Source of the DNA: Mediterranea sp. (in: CFB group bacteria)
Lineage (GTDB): Bacteria > Bacteroidota > Bacteroidia > Bacteroidales > Bacteroidaceae
Assembly (NCBI GenBank): GCA_031261785.1
Contig: JAISIZ010000067.1
Span: 1 to 39,915, forward strand
Reading direction: 5' to 3'
Length of the DNA: 39,915 nucleotides
The notes under the pieces were generated by a model. It was not told the DNA's origin, made no database searches, and saw only the letters and a program-made list of their open reading frames with translations. The position numbers and the translations under genes were made by a program. Each line of letters starts with the position of its first letter. Within the stretch, counting starts at the first letter, position 1. This document shows, one piece after another, positions 26,884-35,731 of this stretch.

Positions 26884-26959
26884 GACAAGCTGACGAGGGG
26901 ACGAGTCCACAAGGTTCCAAACTATTTCCCTTGTCCACTCGTCCCCTCGTCTTCTTGTC
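26884..26959. repeat. GACAAG...GAGGGGACGAGT inverted repeat (31-bp arms)
   Basis: The left arm from 26884 and the right arm ending at 26959 pair over 31 positions with about four mismatches, around a short AT-rich loop. The arms are built of GACGAGGGGACGAG and ACAAGG words. It begins 12 bp after the M23 peptidase stop (minus strand) and may act as a terminator or 3' stabiliser. Confidence 0.85.
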
Positions 26960-26971
26960 TTTTCTACGCTT

Positions 26972-27850
26972 CTATGAGCAGCGCAACACTTGCCCTACGC
27001 GCAGGGTACTGGTTGCCTTCAGGTTGTTCAGCTTGCAGAGCGAGCTGATGGAGACGCCCCTTAGCTTGGCGATGCGCGAGAGCGTGTCGCCGCTCCGCAC
27101 CTTGTGGTAGCGTATGGCTCCAGCTACCTGTATGTCGCCCGCTCCGCGGCGTTGGCGTGTCATCTCTTTCGTCTTTACGAACGTATAAGTATCGGCTACG
27201 ATGTCTTGCTTGGGGAAGTTGAACAGGTAGGCGGGGTTGATGGCTATGCCCAGGAAGCGAGTCTCGAAATGGAGGTGCGACCCTTTGGAACGCCCGGTGT
27301 TGCCACCCAGTCCGATAGGCTCGCCGGCCTTCACGATCTCGTTCTCTTTCACCAATTGCTTGGACAGGTGTCCGTAGACGGTCTCCAACCCGTTGTCGTG
27401 GCGGATGACGACGTACTTGCCGTATCCCTTGCGTTCGTATTTCACGACGCGCACCTTGCCGTCGAAGGCGGCTACGATGGTGTCGCCCGTGTACACTTTC
27501 ACGTCCAGTCCGTAGTGCATCCGTCGCCAGCGGGGGCCGAAAGGCGAGGTGACGCGGGTACTGGGTGTGGGCATGTGGAAGCCGCGAAGGTCGAAGGTGC
27601 AGCTATCGGGGATAACGATATCTTTCCCGTAACGATGCACGTACTGGTTGCTCCATTCGGGGTAGATGCTCAGGGCGGGAAATTCCGTCTGCTCGGCGCG
27701 GATCTGATTTTGCAGCGCCAGCGAGTCGACCGCTTTCAGTTTTTTGTCTATCGGCGCTTGGCGGGCGATAAGGTCTTGCGCGAAGGAACTCATGCTGACC
27801 ATCGTCGCCGCGGCGACCAATCCTGTCTTGATAATACAATTAAAACTCAT
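26972..27850 (-). CDS. M23 family metallopeptidase with C-terminal LysM domain
   Basis: An exported cell-wall enzyme or divisome activator of 292 residues. The signal peptide ends about residue 25 (SSFAQ). The LytM/M23 domain carries its zinc ligands: His112 and Asp116 (MHYGLDV) and His194 in SHLHFE, with YGHLSK (His161) as the remaining active-site histidine. The LysM domain (about 247-292, VRSGDTLSRIAKLRGVS) binds peptidoglycan. All catalytic residues are present, so it is probably an active endopeptidase. It lies 19 bp downstream of ndk on the same strand and is probably cotranscribed with it. Confidence 0.94.
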   Translation of the reverse strand: MSFNCIIKTGLVAAATMVSMSSFAQDLIARQAPIDKKLKAVDSLALQNQIRAEQTEFPALSIYPEWSNQYVHRYGKDIVIPDSCTFDLRGFHMPTPSTRVTSPFGPRWRRMHYGLDVKVYTGDTIVAAFDGKVRVVKYERKGYGKYVVIRHDNGLETVYGHLSKQLVKENEIVKAGEPIGLGGNTGRSKGSHLHFETRFLGIAINPAYLFNFPKQDIVADTYTFVKTKEMTRQRRGAGDIQVAGAIRYHKVRSGDTLSRIAKLRGVSISSLCKLNNLKATSTLRVGQVLRCS

Positions 27851-27869
27851 TCCTTTATTTTATAGCGAA

Positions 27870-28334
27870 TCAATATTCGTCATTGGCGTACAGGTACTCG
27901 AAGGTGGCCTGCTTGTAGTCGAATATCTCTTCGGGTTTAAAAAATCTCTTCAGCTCAGCTTCCGCCGTCTCGGGAGAGTCGGAGGTGTGGACAATGTTCT
28001 CCTGGAAGCTCATGCAGTAGTCTCCCCTGATGGTGCCTGGCGCGGCGGCTCGGCCATTGGTGGCTCCGGCCATGTCGTGGACGGTATGGATGGCGTCCAC
28101 GCCCTCGAAACAGCAGGCGATGACGGGCGCGGCCATCATCGAATCCTTCACGCGCTGGAAGAATGGCTTGCCACTGAGGTGGGCGTAATGCTGGGTGAGC
28201 AACTCGTCCGTCAGCTGCATCATCTTCATGCCTGCCAGGCGCAATCCCTTGCGCTCAAAGCGGCGCGTGATCTCTCCCACCAGGCCCCTCTGGAGGGTGC
28301 CGGGTTTCAGGATTACCAATGTTTTTTCGAGCAT
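27870..28334 (-). CDS. ndk: Nucleoside diphosphate kinase
   Basis: Transfers the gamma-phosphate from ATP to nucleoside diphosphates through a phosphohistidine; cytosolic. The protein has 154 residues. Lys10 (VILKPG), the APGTIRGDY block and the active His116 in NIVHTSDS are seen. The start at 28334 (MLEKTLVILKP) is preferred over the upstream in-frame codon at 28364. An exact -7 box lies at 28387-28394. Like other Bacteroidetes NDKs it carries a short C-terminal extension (FFKPEEIFDYKQATFEYLY). Confidence 0.96.
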   Translation of the reverse strand: MLEKTLVILKPGTLQRGLVGEITRRFERKGLRLAGMKMMQLTDELLTQHYAHLSGKPFFQRVKDSMMAAPVIACCFEGVDAIHTVHDMAGATNGRAAAPGTIRGDYCMSFQENIVHTSDSPETAEAELKRFFKPEEIFDYKQATFEYLYANDEY

Positions 28335-28386
28335 ATAATAGCTTGCGACAAAAGGGTTAAACAATGCGTTTACTTCAAAAATCTCC

Positions 28387-28417
28387 CAAAGGTAGTCATT
28401 TTGAGCGGTAAAGCGAA
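28387..28417 (-). promoter_or_regulatory. Promoter of ndk-M23 operon
   Basis: Minus strand: TTCG (28417-28414), a 19-bp spacer and TACCTTTG (28394-28387). The -7 box matches exactly and the -33 box has one mismatch; it lies 53 bp upstream of the ndk start. Confidence 0.65.
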
Positions 28418-28557
28418 CGTTTCATTAACTCTTTTTCATAGAACGCTCGCTGAAGTGGCTGGGATGAAATCGCCAGAACGCCGATAAACAGGGGGAATGG
28501 GCGAAAAACATGTTTTTCAACATAGGAACGAACAATTCGCCTGTCCGGCCTCTATGC

Positions 28558-30654
28558 TCAGCTTATCGCCGCCCAGTTTACGTTGGTCTTCCGCAGGGCT
28601 TTGAGTTGTTTCCAGAGGATGTCGTTCTCGGGAAGTTCCGAGGCGGGATCGCTTTCCACCACCTCCTCGGCTACTCGGCGGACGTATTGGAGCAATTGCC
28701 CGTCGCGTACGATGTTGGCTATCTTCAGGTCGAAGGCCACGCCGCTCTGCTGCGTGCCTTCCAGGTCGCCGGGGCCGCGTAGTTTCAGGTCGGCTTCGGC
28801 GATCTCGAAGCCGTCGTTGGTGCGTACCATGATCTCTATCCGTCGGCGGGTCTCCTCGGTGAGCTTGTAGGTGGTGACCAGGATGCAGTACGACTGGTCG
28901 GCGCCCCGTCCCACCCGTCCGCGTAGCTGGTGCAGTTGCGAGAGGCCGAAGCGCTCGGCGTTCTGGATAATCATCACCGAGGCGTTGGGCACGTTCACGC
29001 CTACCTCTATCACGGTGGTGGCTACCATGATCTGCGCCTGTCCGCTGACGAAGCGTTGCATCTGCTCCTCTTTCTCGGCGGCTTTCATCTTGCCGTGCAC
29101 CTTGCACACTTGGTATTCGGGGAACTCCCCGACGATGTGCTGGTAGCCTTCCTCGAGGTTCTTCAGGTCTATCTTCTCGCTCTCCTTGATGAGGGGGTAG
29201 ACGATGTAGACCTGTCGTCCTTCCCCGATCTGTTGGCGCATGGAGCGATAGAGGCTCTCGCGCTGTACGTCGAACTGGTGGATGGTGGTCACGGGCTTCC
29301 GGCCTGGCGGAAGCTCGTCGATGACGGAGACGTCGAGGTCGCCGTACAGCGTCATGGCCAGGGTGCGGGGGATGGGTGTGGCCGTCATTACCAGCACGTG
29401 GGGCGGTTGGGCGTTCTTGCTCCACAGCCGGGCACGTTGCGCCACGCCGAAGCGGTGTTGCTCGTCGATGATGGCGAAGCCCAGGGCCGAGAAGTGCACG
29501 GTATCTTCTATCACGGCGTGCGTCCCGATGAGGATGTCGATGTCGCCGGTGAGCAGTCCCGCCAGTATGCTTTCCCGGCGTTTCCCCTTGATGGAGCCGG
29601 TGAGCAGCTCCACGCGGATGTCCATGCCGGCAAGCAATCCCTTGATGGTCTCGTAGTGCTGGTTGGCCAGGATCTCTGTGGGTGCCATCATGCAGGCTTG
29701 GTATCCGTTGTCCAGCGCGAGCAGCATGCTCATCAGGGCTACCAAGGTCTTCCCGCTGCCCACGTCGCCTTGCAGCAGGCGGTTCATCTGGCGGCCGCTG
29801 CCCATGTCGCCGCGTATCTCTTTCATCACCCGTTTCTGCGCTCCGGTGAGCTGGAAGGGTAGGTTTCGCTCGTAGAAGGTGTTGAACCGCTGGCCTACCT
29901 TATTGAATACGTAGCCTCGGTATTTCCGTTGGCGGTCTTTGGCGTAGCGGAGGATGTTGAGCTGTACGTAGAAGAGTTCCTCGAACTTGAGGCGATACTG
30001 TGCCCGGCGCAACACCTCGGGGTTGGGCGGGAAGTGCACGTTGCGGATGGCTTCGGTGAGTGGCATGAGGTGGTGCTTGGCCAGTATCCGCGGGGTGAGT
30101 GTCTCGGGCAGGGGATCGTTCATCCCGCCGATGACGATGGTCATCATCTTCTCGATGGCGTGCGAGTTGAGGAAGCCGCGCTTCATCCTCTCCGTGGTGT
30201 TGTAGTAGGGTTGGAGGCCGACGGCGGAGAGCTTCGGCTCGTCTTTCTTCTCGATGTCGGGATGTGCCAGGTTGACGCGTCCGTTGAATACGCTGGGCTT
30301 GCCGAAGACGATGTATTCTTCGTGCGTCTTGTATTTGGCCAGGATGTACTTGATGCCTTGAAACCATACGAGGTCGACCACGCCCGTGCCGTCGGTGAAG
30401 TGTGCCATGAGCCGTCGCTTGCGTCCTTCGCCTACCGTCTCGAAACCGAGTATCTGCCCTTTCAGCTGTATGTAGGGCATGTTGCCGTCTATCTCGTTCA
30501 CGCGGTAGACGCGGCTGCGATCCACGTACTTGTAGGGGAAGTAGTAGATGAGGTCGTGCAGGGAGCGGACGCCCACCTCTTTGGCGAGCACGGCAGCCTT
30601 CTGCGGTCCCACGCCGCTGATGAACTTGATGTCTCGTGTGGATAAGTCGAACAT
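28558..30654 (-). CDS. recG: ATP-dependent DNA helicase RecG
   Basis: Branched-DNA helicase that reverses stalled forks and processes Holliday junctions; 698 residues, normal length. The N-terminal wedge/OB domain (about 1-250) begins with IKFISGVGPQKAAVLAKE. The helicase core shows Walker A LLQGDVGSGKTLVA, DEQH box IIDEQHRFGV, MTATPIPRT and VATTVIEVGVNVPNA. The RecG-specific C-terminal motif region LRGRVGRGADQSYC is present. It starts 3 bp after the ispD stop, so it is expressed in one operon with ispD. Confidence 0.97.
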   Translation of the reverse strand: MFDLSTRDIKFISGVGPQKAAVLAKEVGVRSLHDLIYYFPYKYVDRSRVYRVNEIDGNMPYIQLKGQILGFETVGEGRKRRLMAHFTDGTGVVDLVWFQGIKYILAKYKTHEEYIVFGKPSVFNGRVNLAHPDIEKKDEPKLSAVGLQPYYNTTERMKRGFLNSHAIEKMMTIVIGGMNDPLPETLTPRILAKHHLMPLTEAIRNVHFPPNPEVLRRAQYRLKFEELFYVQLNILRYAKDRQRKYRGYVFNKVGQRFNTFYERNLPFQLTGAQKRVMKEIRGDMGSGRQMNRLLQGDVGSGKTLVALMSMLLALDNGYQACMMAPTEILANQHYETIKGLLAGMDIRVELLTGSIKGKRRESILAGLLTGDIDILIGTHAVIEDTVHFSALGFAIIDEQHRFGVAQRARLWSKNAQPPHVLVMTATPIPRTLAMTLYGDLDVSVIDELPPGRKPVTTIHQFDVQRESLYRSMRQQIGEGRQVYIVYPLIKESEKIDLKNLEEGYQHIVGEFPEYQVCKVHGKMKAAEKEEQMQRFVSGQAQIMVATTVIEVGVNVPNASVMIIQNAERFGLSQLHQLRGRVGRGADQSYCILVTTYKLTEETRRRIEIMVRTNDGFEIAEADLKLRGPGDLEGTQQSGVAFDLKIANIVRDGQLLQYVRRVAEEVVESDPASELPENDILWKQLKALRKTNVNWAAIS

Positions 30655-30657
30655 GGG

Positions 30658-31320
30658 CTACAGGAGGGTGTTGCCTACCTTCAGGTCGAAGGGGGTCGTG
30701 ATCTTGATGTTCTCCCTGTTGCCGGGAACGAGGCGTATGGGCACCTCGCCCAAGGCTTCCACCACCGAGGCGTCGTCGGTGAAGCGGGGGGAGTACGCTT
30801 GCCCGTAGGCCCGTTTCAGGAGGTCGAGGTCGAACACCTGCGGTGTCTGCACCATGCGGTAGTCGGCACGGTCGACCGTCTGGCTCGCGTCGCCCCTGAG
30901 GTGTCGCAATGTCTCGACGACCTCCACGACGGGCACGGCAGCCCGGTGCTTTGCCGCCTCGTCGTAGCAACGGCCTATCACGTCGATGTCGACAAACGGG
31001 CGCACGCCGTCGTGCACGCCGACCAGCCCGGGGCCTTTCGCCAGCGCCAGTCCGTTGCGTACGGAGTGGAAGCGTGTCTCGCCGCCGTCGGTCACCAGGT
31101 GCCCTATCTCGAACCGATGTTCCTCGCGGAGCCGCTCCCATAGCGGTTGCTGCTCACGGGGTAACACCACGATGAGGCGCAACGCGGCGTCGTACCGCCG
31201 GAACACTTCCAGCGTACGCATAAGCACAGGTTTCCCGCCGAGAGGAAGGAATTGCTTGGGAAGGTCGCCTCCCATGCGCAAGCCCTTGCCTCCGGCCACT
31301 ATGATCGCGTATTTGTCCAT
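30658..31320 (-). CDS. ispD: 2-C-methyl-D-erythritol 4-phosphate cytidylyltransferase
   Basis: Third step of the MEP isoprenoid pathway: MEP + CTP to CDP-ME; cytosolic. The protein has 220 residues. The nucleotide loop is [19 protein letters not shown], and later blocks are [19 protein letters not shown] and [12 protein letters not shown]. The start at 31320 ([11 protein letters not shown]) is preferred to an upstream in-frame codon at 31356. Gaps are 20 bp from the DJ-1 gene and 3 bp to recG, consistent with one operon. Confidence 0.96.
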   Translation of the reverse strand: MDKYAIIVAGGKGLRMGGDLPKQFLPLGGKPVLMRTLEVFRRYDAALRLIVVLPREQQPLWERLREEHRFEIGHLVTDGGETRFHSVRNGLALAKGPGLVGVHDGVRPFVDIDVIGRCYDEAAKHRAAVPVVEVVETLRHLRGDASQTVDRADYRMVQTPQVFDLDLLKRAYGQAYSPRFTDDASVVEALGEVPIRLVPGNRENIKITTPFDLKVGNTLL

Positions 31321-31340
31321 GCGGGAATCGTACGTGCGAT

Positions 31341-31892
31341 TCAACGCTTCACGCACATCGCCTCTACGAGTTCGTCTACTTTCTCTTTACCCACCAGCAT
31401 GTCGACCACCGCGAGCGCGAACTCCATGGCGGCGCCGGGTCCCATGCCCGTGATGATGTTCCCGTCGCGCGCCACGTGCTCGTTCACGCATTCGGCACCT
31501 TCGAGATATTGCTCGAAGCCGGGGTAGCAGGTGGCTTTCTTGCCCTTCAGCAGGCCCAGCTTTCCCAGCACCATGGGCGCGGCGCAGATGGCGGCGATGG
31601 GTTTTTCCTTGGCGGCGAAGCCGAGCAACAGCTTGCGCAGTCCCTCGTGCTCGCCCAGCGTGGCGGCGCCCGGCATGCCGCCGGGGAGCAACAGCAGCTC
31701 CGCGTCGTAGAAGTCGCGGTTCTCGAAGTTCACGTCGCAGAGTATCGACACGTCGTGCGCCCCCACCACGATCTCGTTCGGGGTGACGGATACGATCTCC
31801 ACATTTAGTCCGGCACGTCTTAGCGTGTCGACGGCGGTCAAGGCTTCAATCTCTTCAAAGCCGTCCGCGAAAAAGGCATACACTGTTCCCAT
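31341..31892 (-). CDS. DJ-1/PfpI family protein
   Basis: A 183-residue DJ-1/YajL-type protein of the class I glutamine amidotransferase-like fold. The nucleophile cysteine is in [11 protein letters not shown], the nearby glutamate in DGFEEIEAL, and the motif [10 protein letters not shown] is typical. Family members are credited with protein/nucleotide deglycase, glyoxalase or chaperone activity; which applies here cannot be told. It is encoded between tonB and ispD on the same strand, with an 84-bp gap upstream, so it is probably transcribed with the exbB-exbD-tonB genes or from a local promoter that I could not define. Confidence 0.93.
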   Translation of the reverse strand: MGTVYAFFADGFEEIEALTAVDTLRRAGLNVEIVSVTPNEIVVGAHDVSILCDVNFENRDFYDAELLLLPGGMPGAATLGEHEGLRKLLLGFAAKEKPIAAICAAPMVLGKLGLLKGKKATCYPGFEQYLEGAECVNEHVARDGNIITGMGPGAAMEFALAVVDMLVGKEKVDELVEAMCVKR

Positions 31893-31976
31893 AATTTTCT
31901 CTTTCTACTTTTGTTCTTGTTACTATGTCTTTACTATGTTGGCGACAAGGTCTCTCCATGCGGGTTCGCCCTGTCG

Positions 31977-32765
31977 TTATTTCAGTTTAAAGAAGTAGGT
32001 GATGCTTCCCATCTGGTTGCTCACCCCGTCCACTTCGTCGAAGCGGGCTTTCCGGGCCGCTTCCACGGCTGCTCTCCGCAAGGCGGCGTTCTGCGTATTG
32101 GTCTTTTGCAGGTCGACGCTGGCCGCCACCACCTCTCCGGCGGGGTTCACGGTGATGTTCACCATCACTTGCCCCTCTTCTTGCACCCGGTAGGTAGGGA
32201 GGGGTAATCCGGCGCCCCGCAGCGAACGTCCTCGCAAGTCCACCTGGCCGTTGGTTCCGGCCTTCGCTCCGGTGGGGACGTTCCCGTCCGGGCTTCCTTC
32301 GCTCCCTGTCCCGGTGTTGGCCGTTCCCTGGTTGCCATCCATCTTCGCCCCTCGGCTGAAGGCGTTGGCCGTGCTCTTCTTGATGGCCTCGGCGGCGGCT
32401 TTTCGTTCCCGTTCCGCTTTCTCTTTGGCCAATCGTTCCGCCTCGGCGGCTTTCTCGGCAGGGCTTGGTTCCGCTGGGTTCCGCTTGGGCTTTATGGTTA
32501 CGCTCTCCTCTTCGGTCTGCGTCAGCAATTCCTGTCCATCGGGCACTTGGGGCGCTTGGGGGGCTTCCTCCTCCATCACGTCCACGTCCACCAGCGAGGG
32601 GTCGTCCCAGCCGTGGGCGCTTTCCGCGTCGGCCATCATCACGGCCACGCCTCCCGCCTCTTCGTCGGGCTGCGGGACGGTGAAAGCCAGCAGCAGCAGA
32701 AGGGCGACAACGCACGCGTGGACAAGCAGCGTCCCCAAGATTCCTATGTATCGTTCTTTCTTCAA
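31977..32765 (-). CDS. tonB: TonB family energy transducer
   Basis: Carries proton-motive energy from ExbBD to outer-membrane transporters. At 262 residues it has one N-terminal membrane anchor (about 8-28, GILGTLLVHACVVALLLLL). A long Glu/Pro/Lys/Ala-rich periplasmic linker follows, then a C-terminal TonB domain (about 190-262, YRVQEEGQVMVNITVNPAGEV). The first usable codon is a TTG at 32765; an in-frame stop lies four codons upstream and the next ATG would remove the anchor. An imperfect tetranucleotide repeat lies 8-28 bp before the start. Position after exbB and exbD supports the call. TolA is an alternative by domain layout, but the terminal domain is of TonB type. Confidence 0.9.
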   Translation of the reverse strand: MKKERYIGILGTLLVHACVVALLLLLAFTVPQPDEEAGGVAVMMADAESAHGWDDPSLVDVDVMEEEAPQAPQVPDGQELLTQTEEESVTIKPKRNPAEPSPAEKAAEAERLAKEKAERERKAAAEAIKKSTANAFSRGAKMDGNQGTANTGTGSEGSPDGNVPTGAKAGTNGQVDLRGRSLRGAGLPLPTYRVQEEGQVMVNITVNPAGEVVAASVDLQKTNTQNAALRRAAVEAARKARFDEVDGVSNQMGSITYFFKLK

Positions 32766-32772
32766 CGTTTCG

Positions 32773-32793
32773 ATCTATCTACCTATCTATATA
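32773..32793. repeat. Imperfect ATCT tetranucleotide repeat in the tonB leader
   Basis: ATCTATCTACCTATCTATAT on the plus strand: about five ATCT-like units with one interruption, located between the exbD stop and the TTG start of tonB. A length change would move the spacing of the leader but not any reading frame. Confidence 0.6.
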
Positions 32794-32811
32794 GCCGTCG
32801 AGGCCGTCGGC

Positions 32812-33225
32812 TTACTCATCGGGCATTCTCGTGGCCAGCACCATCTTGAAGTGATTCTCGTTGGCGATGTTCAGCACCCGCACGATCTCTCGGTAGGGGA
32901 CCGATTCGTCGGCGTAGAGCGCCACGTACATCTCCGGTTCTTTTTGGGCGCACGCTTTCAGGAATGGCGTCAGCTCTTCCAGGGAGAGCGGTTGCTCCTT
33001 CTCGTTGCCAAAGGCGGCGTAGAAGTTCAGCTCCTTGTCGATGACCACCCTCGTGAGTGGCTTGGCCGATGTCTGTTGCTTTCCTTGCGGCAGCAGCACC
33101 TTGATGGCGTTGGGCGACACGGCGGTGGAGGTGATCATGAAGAAGATCAGCAACAGGAAAATGACATCCGTCATGGAGGCCATGCTGAACAGGGGCGATA
33201 TGCGGTTTCTTCTCTTTAGTGCCAC
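32812..33225 (-). CDS. exbD: ExbD/TolR family biopolymer transport protein
   Basis: A 137-residue proton-channel subunit of the TonB motor. One N-terminal membrane helix follows a basic start (KRRNRISPLFSMASMTDVIF). The conserved aspartate thought to carry protons is the Asp in MTDVIFLLLIFFM. The periplasmic domain ends VLATRMPDE. The start codon is GTG at 33225. It is flanked by exbB upstream (34-bp gap containing GATTAGTG repeats) and tonB downstream. Confidence 0.95.
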   Translation of the reverse strand: MALKRRNRISPLFSMASMTDVIFLLLIFFMITSTAVSPNAIKVLLPQGKQQTSAKPLTRVVIDKELNFYAAFGNEKEQPLSLEELTPFLKACAQKEPEMYVALYADESVPYREIVRVLNIANENHFKMVLATRMPDE

Positions 33226-33236
33226 GAGGAGGGGGT

Positions 33237-33265
33237 GATTAGTGGTGAGCGATTAGTGATTAGTG
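33237..33265. repeat. GATTAGTG repeat overlapping the exbB stop
   Basis: TGATTAGTGGTGAGCGATTAGTGATTAGTGG sits inside the exbB-exbD operon. On the minus strand the exbB end reads CCC-CAC-TAA-TCACTAATC, so the TAA stop (33262-33260) is part of the repeat. Confidence 0.8.
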
Positions 33266-33931
33266 GGGGAGGGGACGGGTTTGTTCGTGCCCCGGTTCGT
33301 TCAGCAGGTCCATGAACTCCATGGTGCGGGTCTCCATCTTGTTGGCCACGCGGTCTACCAGCATCACTAAGTAGTTGTAGGCGAACATGGCGATGATGCC
33401 CACGATCAGTCCGCCCACGGTAGTGATCATCGCCTCGTATATTCCTCCCGAGAGCAGGGTGATGTCCACGTTGCCGCTTCCGGCGTTCGCCATCTGGTAG
33501 AACGAGCGCACCATGCCCGTCACCGTCCCGAGGAATCCCAGCATCGGCGCTCCGCCCGAGATGGTGGCCATCACGGCCAAACCCTTCTCCAGCCTCGCCA
33601 CTTCGATGTTGCCCACGTTCTCGATGGCGGTCTGCACGTCGCCCATCGGCCGGCCCAGCCGACTGATGCCTTTCTCTATCATCCGCGCGGAGGGGGTGTT
33701 CACCGTCCGGCAGTAATGGATGGCGGCCTTTGTCTCGCCACTGTGGATGTAGTCTTTGATACGTTCCATGAAGAGCGGGTCCTCTCGCCCGGCCTTGCGG
33801 ATGACGAAATTACGCTCGAACAAGATGTAGAAACACACCACCGAGAGGGCGGCCAGCACGATCATGATCCAGCCGCCCTTGGCGGCCATGTCGAGCATAT
33901 CCATCTGTAGGATTACACTTAGTTGGGTCAT
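33260..33931 (-). CDS. exbB: ExbB/TolQ family proton channel protein
   Basis: Inner-membrane proton channel subunit of the TonB motor, 223 residues. There are three membrane segments (about 20-38, 125-150 and 165-190), with the conserved loop MLGFLGTVTGMVRSF and the segment ITTVGGLIVGIIAMFAYN. It is first in the exbB-exbD-tonB series and divergent from nadK. An exact -7 box (TATTTTTG) lies 22 bp upstream. The C-terminal tail (EPGHEQTRPLPH) and stop run into a GATTAGTG repeat, so the tail may be strain-specific. Confidence 0.95.
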   Translation of the reverse strand: MTQLSVILQMDMLDMAAKGGWIMIVLAALSVVCFYILFERNFVIRKAGREDPLFMERIKDYIHSGETKAAIHYCRTVNTPSARMIEKGISRLGRPMGDVQTAIENVGNIEVARLEKGLAVMATISGGAPMLGFLGTVTGMVRSFYQMANAGSGNVDITLLSGGIYEAMITTVGGLIVGIIAMFAYNYLVMLVDRVANKMETRTMEFMDLLNEPGHEQTRPLPH

Positions 33932-33952
33932 ACTTTTTGTTTATAACAGCCG

Positions 33953-33960
33953 CAAAAATA
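33953..33960 (-). promoter_or_regulatory. Putative -7 box (TATTTTTG) for exbB
   Basis: Exact TAnnTTTG match on the minus strand, 22 bp upstream of the exbB start, in the AT-rich divergent region with nadK. The -33 TTTG is not evident. No convincing promoter for nadK was found on the plus strand. Confidence 0.45.
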
Positions 33961-34070
33961 CGAATATTCCAGTAAGATGCCTAATAATATTGGACACTTT
34001 CTTGCTTCTTTCTTGGTAGATTGGAGTAGAAATGCCAATTTTGCAGTCTAAATATAAACAAGGAACGCTC

Positions 34071-34949
34071 ATGGAATTTGCCATCTTCGGAAATACCTAT
34101 CAGGCCAAGAAGTCCTCGCACGCCCTCCGGCTGTGCCAGACGCTAAAGGAGCTTGGCGCCACTATATCGATGTGTGCCGACTTCTACCGTTTCCTCGTCG
34201 GGGAGGTGGGTATGCCCATCGAGGTCGACCGTCTTTTCGACGGCGACGACTTCCAGGCCGACATGGTGATCAGCATCGGGGGCGACGGTACCTTCCTGAG
34301 AGCCGCCCGCAGGGCAGGCCGGAAAGGCATCCCCATCATCGGCATCAACACTGGCCGGCTGGGCTTCCTGGCCGACATCTCGCCCGAAGAGATCGACGAC
34401 ACCTTCCGCGAGATATACGCCGGCAAGTATAGCCTCGAGGAGCGCAGCGTGCTCCAACTCATCCTGCCCGACGATGTCCGTCTCGACGAATCGTCCTACG
34501 CCCTCAACGAAATCGCCGTGCTCAAGCGCGACAGCTCGTCCATGATCAGCATCCGCACCGCCATCAACGGCGCCCACCTCACCACTTACCAAGCCGACGG
34601 GCTCGTGATAGCCACTCCCACAGGTTCCACCGCCTACTCCTTGAGCGTGGGTGGCCCCATCATCGCGCCCCAGTCCAACAGCATCGTCATCACTCCCGTG
34701 GCGCCCCACAGCCTGAATGTCCGCCCCATCGTCATCCGCGACGACTGGGAGATCACGCTCGACGTTGAGAGCCGCAGCCACAACTTCCTCGTCGCCGTGG
34801 ACGGCAGCAGCGAGAGCTGCCAGGAACGTACCCGCCTCACCATCCGCAAGGCCGACTACCGCATCAAGGTGGTGAAGCGCGTCAATCACGGCTTCTTCGA
34901 CACGCTGCGCACGAAGATGATGTGGGGAGCGGACGGAAGGGGAAAATGA
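34071..34949 (+). CDS. nadK: NAD kinase
   Basis: Phosphorylates NAD to NADP; cytosolic, 292 residues. Motifs seen are [13 protein letters not shown] (GGDG at 70-73), [27 protein letters not shown] and [16 protein letters not shown]. The start at 34071 (MEFAIFGN) is chosen over an in-frame ATG at 34032, since the extra residues do not resemble the family. It is divergent from exbB; in other Bacteroidales I recall pdxJ lying between nadK and exbB, and it is absent here. It converges on the barrel gene at 34968. Confidence 0.96.
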   Translation: MEFAIFGNTYQAKKSSHALRLCQTLKELGATISMCADFYRFLVGEVGMPIEVDRLFDGDDFQADMVISIGGDGTFLRAARRAGRKGIPIIGINTGRLGFLADISPEEIDDTFREIYAGKYSLEERSVLQLILPDDVRLDESSYALNEIAVLKRDSSSMISIRTAINGAHLTTYQADGLVIATPTGSTAYSLSVGGPIIAPQSNSIVITPVAPHSLNVRPIVIRDDWEITLDVESRSHNFLVAVDGSSESCQERTRLTIRKADYRIKVVKRVNHGFFDTLRTKMMWGADGRGK

Positions 34950-34967
34950 TCCGGGTTGGCGAGAAAT

Positions 34968-35663
34968 TTACCACCTGAGCGGAATCCGTATCGTGACATT
35001 CACGCACACCGCCGCGAACAGCTTGGGAATATGCCCCACATAAGGTTCCCGGATGCCCGCGATATTTTTCTGCGGCGCGTGTTTCCGCACACTGCGGCTG
35101 AAGTTAAGCGAGGAAGCGCCCAGCGAGGCGACGAGAGTCCCCTTCTCGTCTACGTATTCTAGGCCGATTCCTCCCTTGGCGCTCGCCACGAAATCCGTGA
35201 AGCTCTTTATCGCCGTAGGCTCCCCGTAATAACCGAAACGTCCCGTCATCAAGCCCGCCGAGAACTCAGTCTCCACGAACAGCGCAAGCTCGTCTTCAAA
35301 CACCCACCAACGCGCTTTGGGCACCACGCCCAACTCGGGACAGAACAGGCGAAATTTCACGCTTGGCGGACCTGGGTTACGCGGAGGCTTGGGCGTTCCA
35401 TCTCTATCTTCAGTCCAATTGGTTCCGTCGTCGTAATCATAGAATCCGAACCGCGAACGCAGCTCCACGCTGAATATCCGCTTCGTCTTGCCGGGATAAT
35501 ACTCCAATCCCATCATAAACCCCATACCCTGCACTTCGTCGCTAAATCCCCCACCTTGGTAATAACCGCCCGGAGTGAGCGCAAAGCGCGACTGCGCCCC
35601 CATCGTTGCGGAGAGCGAAAGGATCGAAACGAGGAAGAGAATACGTAGAATGTTCGTTTTCAT
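34968..35663 (-). CDS. Exported protein, probable outer-membrane beta-barrel
   Basis: 231 residues, not assigned to a named family. The signal peptide spans about 1-24 (MKTNILRILFLVSIL..., ending TMGAQ). The rest is rich in alternating polar/aromatic strands (GMGFMMGLEYYPG, FSVELRSRFGFYDYD, GGIGLEYVDEKGTLVASLGA) and ends in a tryptophan (VTIRIPLRW), a C-terminal aromatic that suits barrel insertion by BAM. A Pro-rich stretch (GTPKPPRNPGPPS) interrupts it at about 100. It lies 68 bp downstream of the two paralogous barrel genes on the same strand and may be the last gene of their operon. The start at 35663 is set by the signal peptide. Confidence 0.7.
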   Translation of the reverse strand: MKTNILRILFLVSILSLSATMGAQSRFALTPGGYYQGGGFSDEVQGMGFMMGLEYYPGKTKRIFSVELRSRFGFYDYDDGTNWTEDRDGTPKPPRNPGPPSVKFRLFCPELGVVPKARWWVFEDELALFVETEFSAGLMTGRFGYYGEPTAIKSFTDFVASAKGGIGLEYVDEKGTLVASLGASSLNFSRSVRKHAPQKNIAGIREPYVGHIPKLFAAVCVNVTIRIPLRW

Positions 35664-35731
35664 CGCGAGAAGAAGATTAAGTGAGGCCATTCCGGAATCA
35701 TTTTCGGAATAGCCTCACGAATGAATAATAA

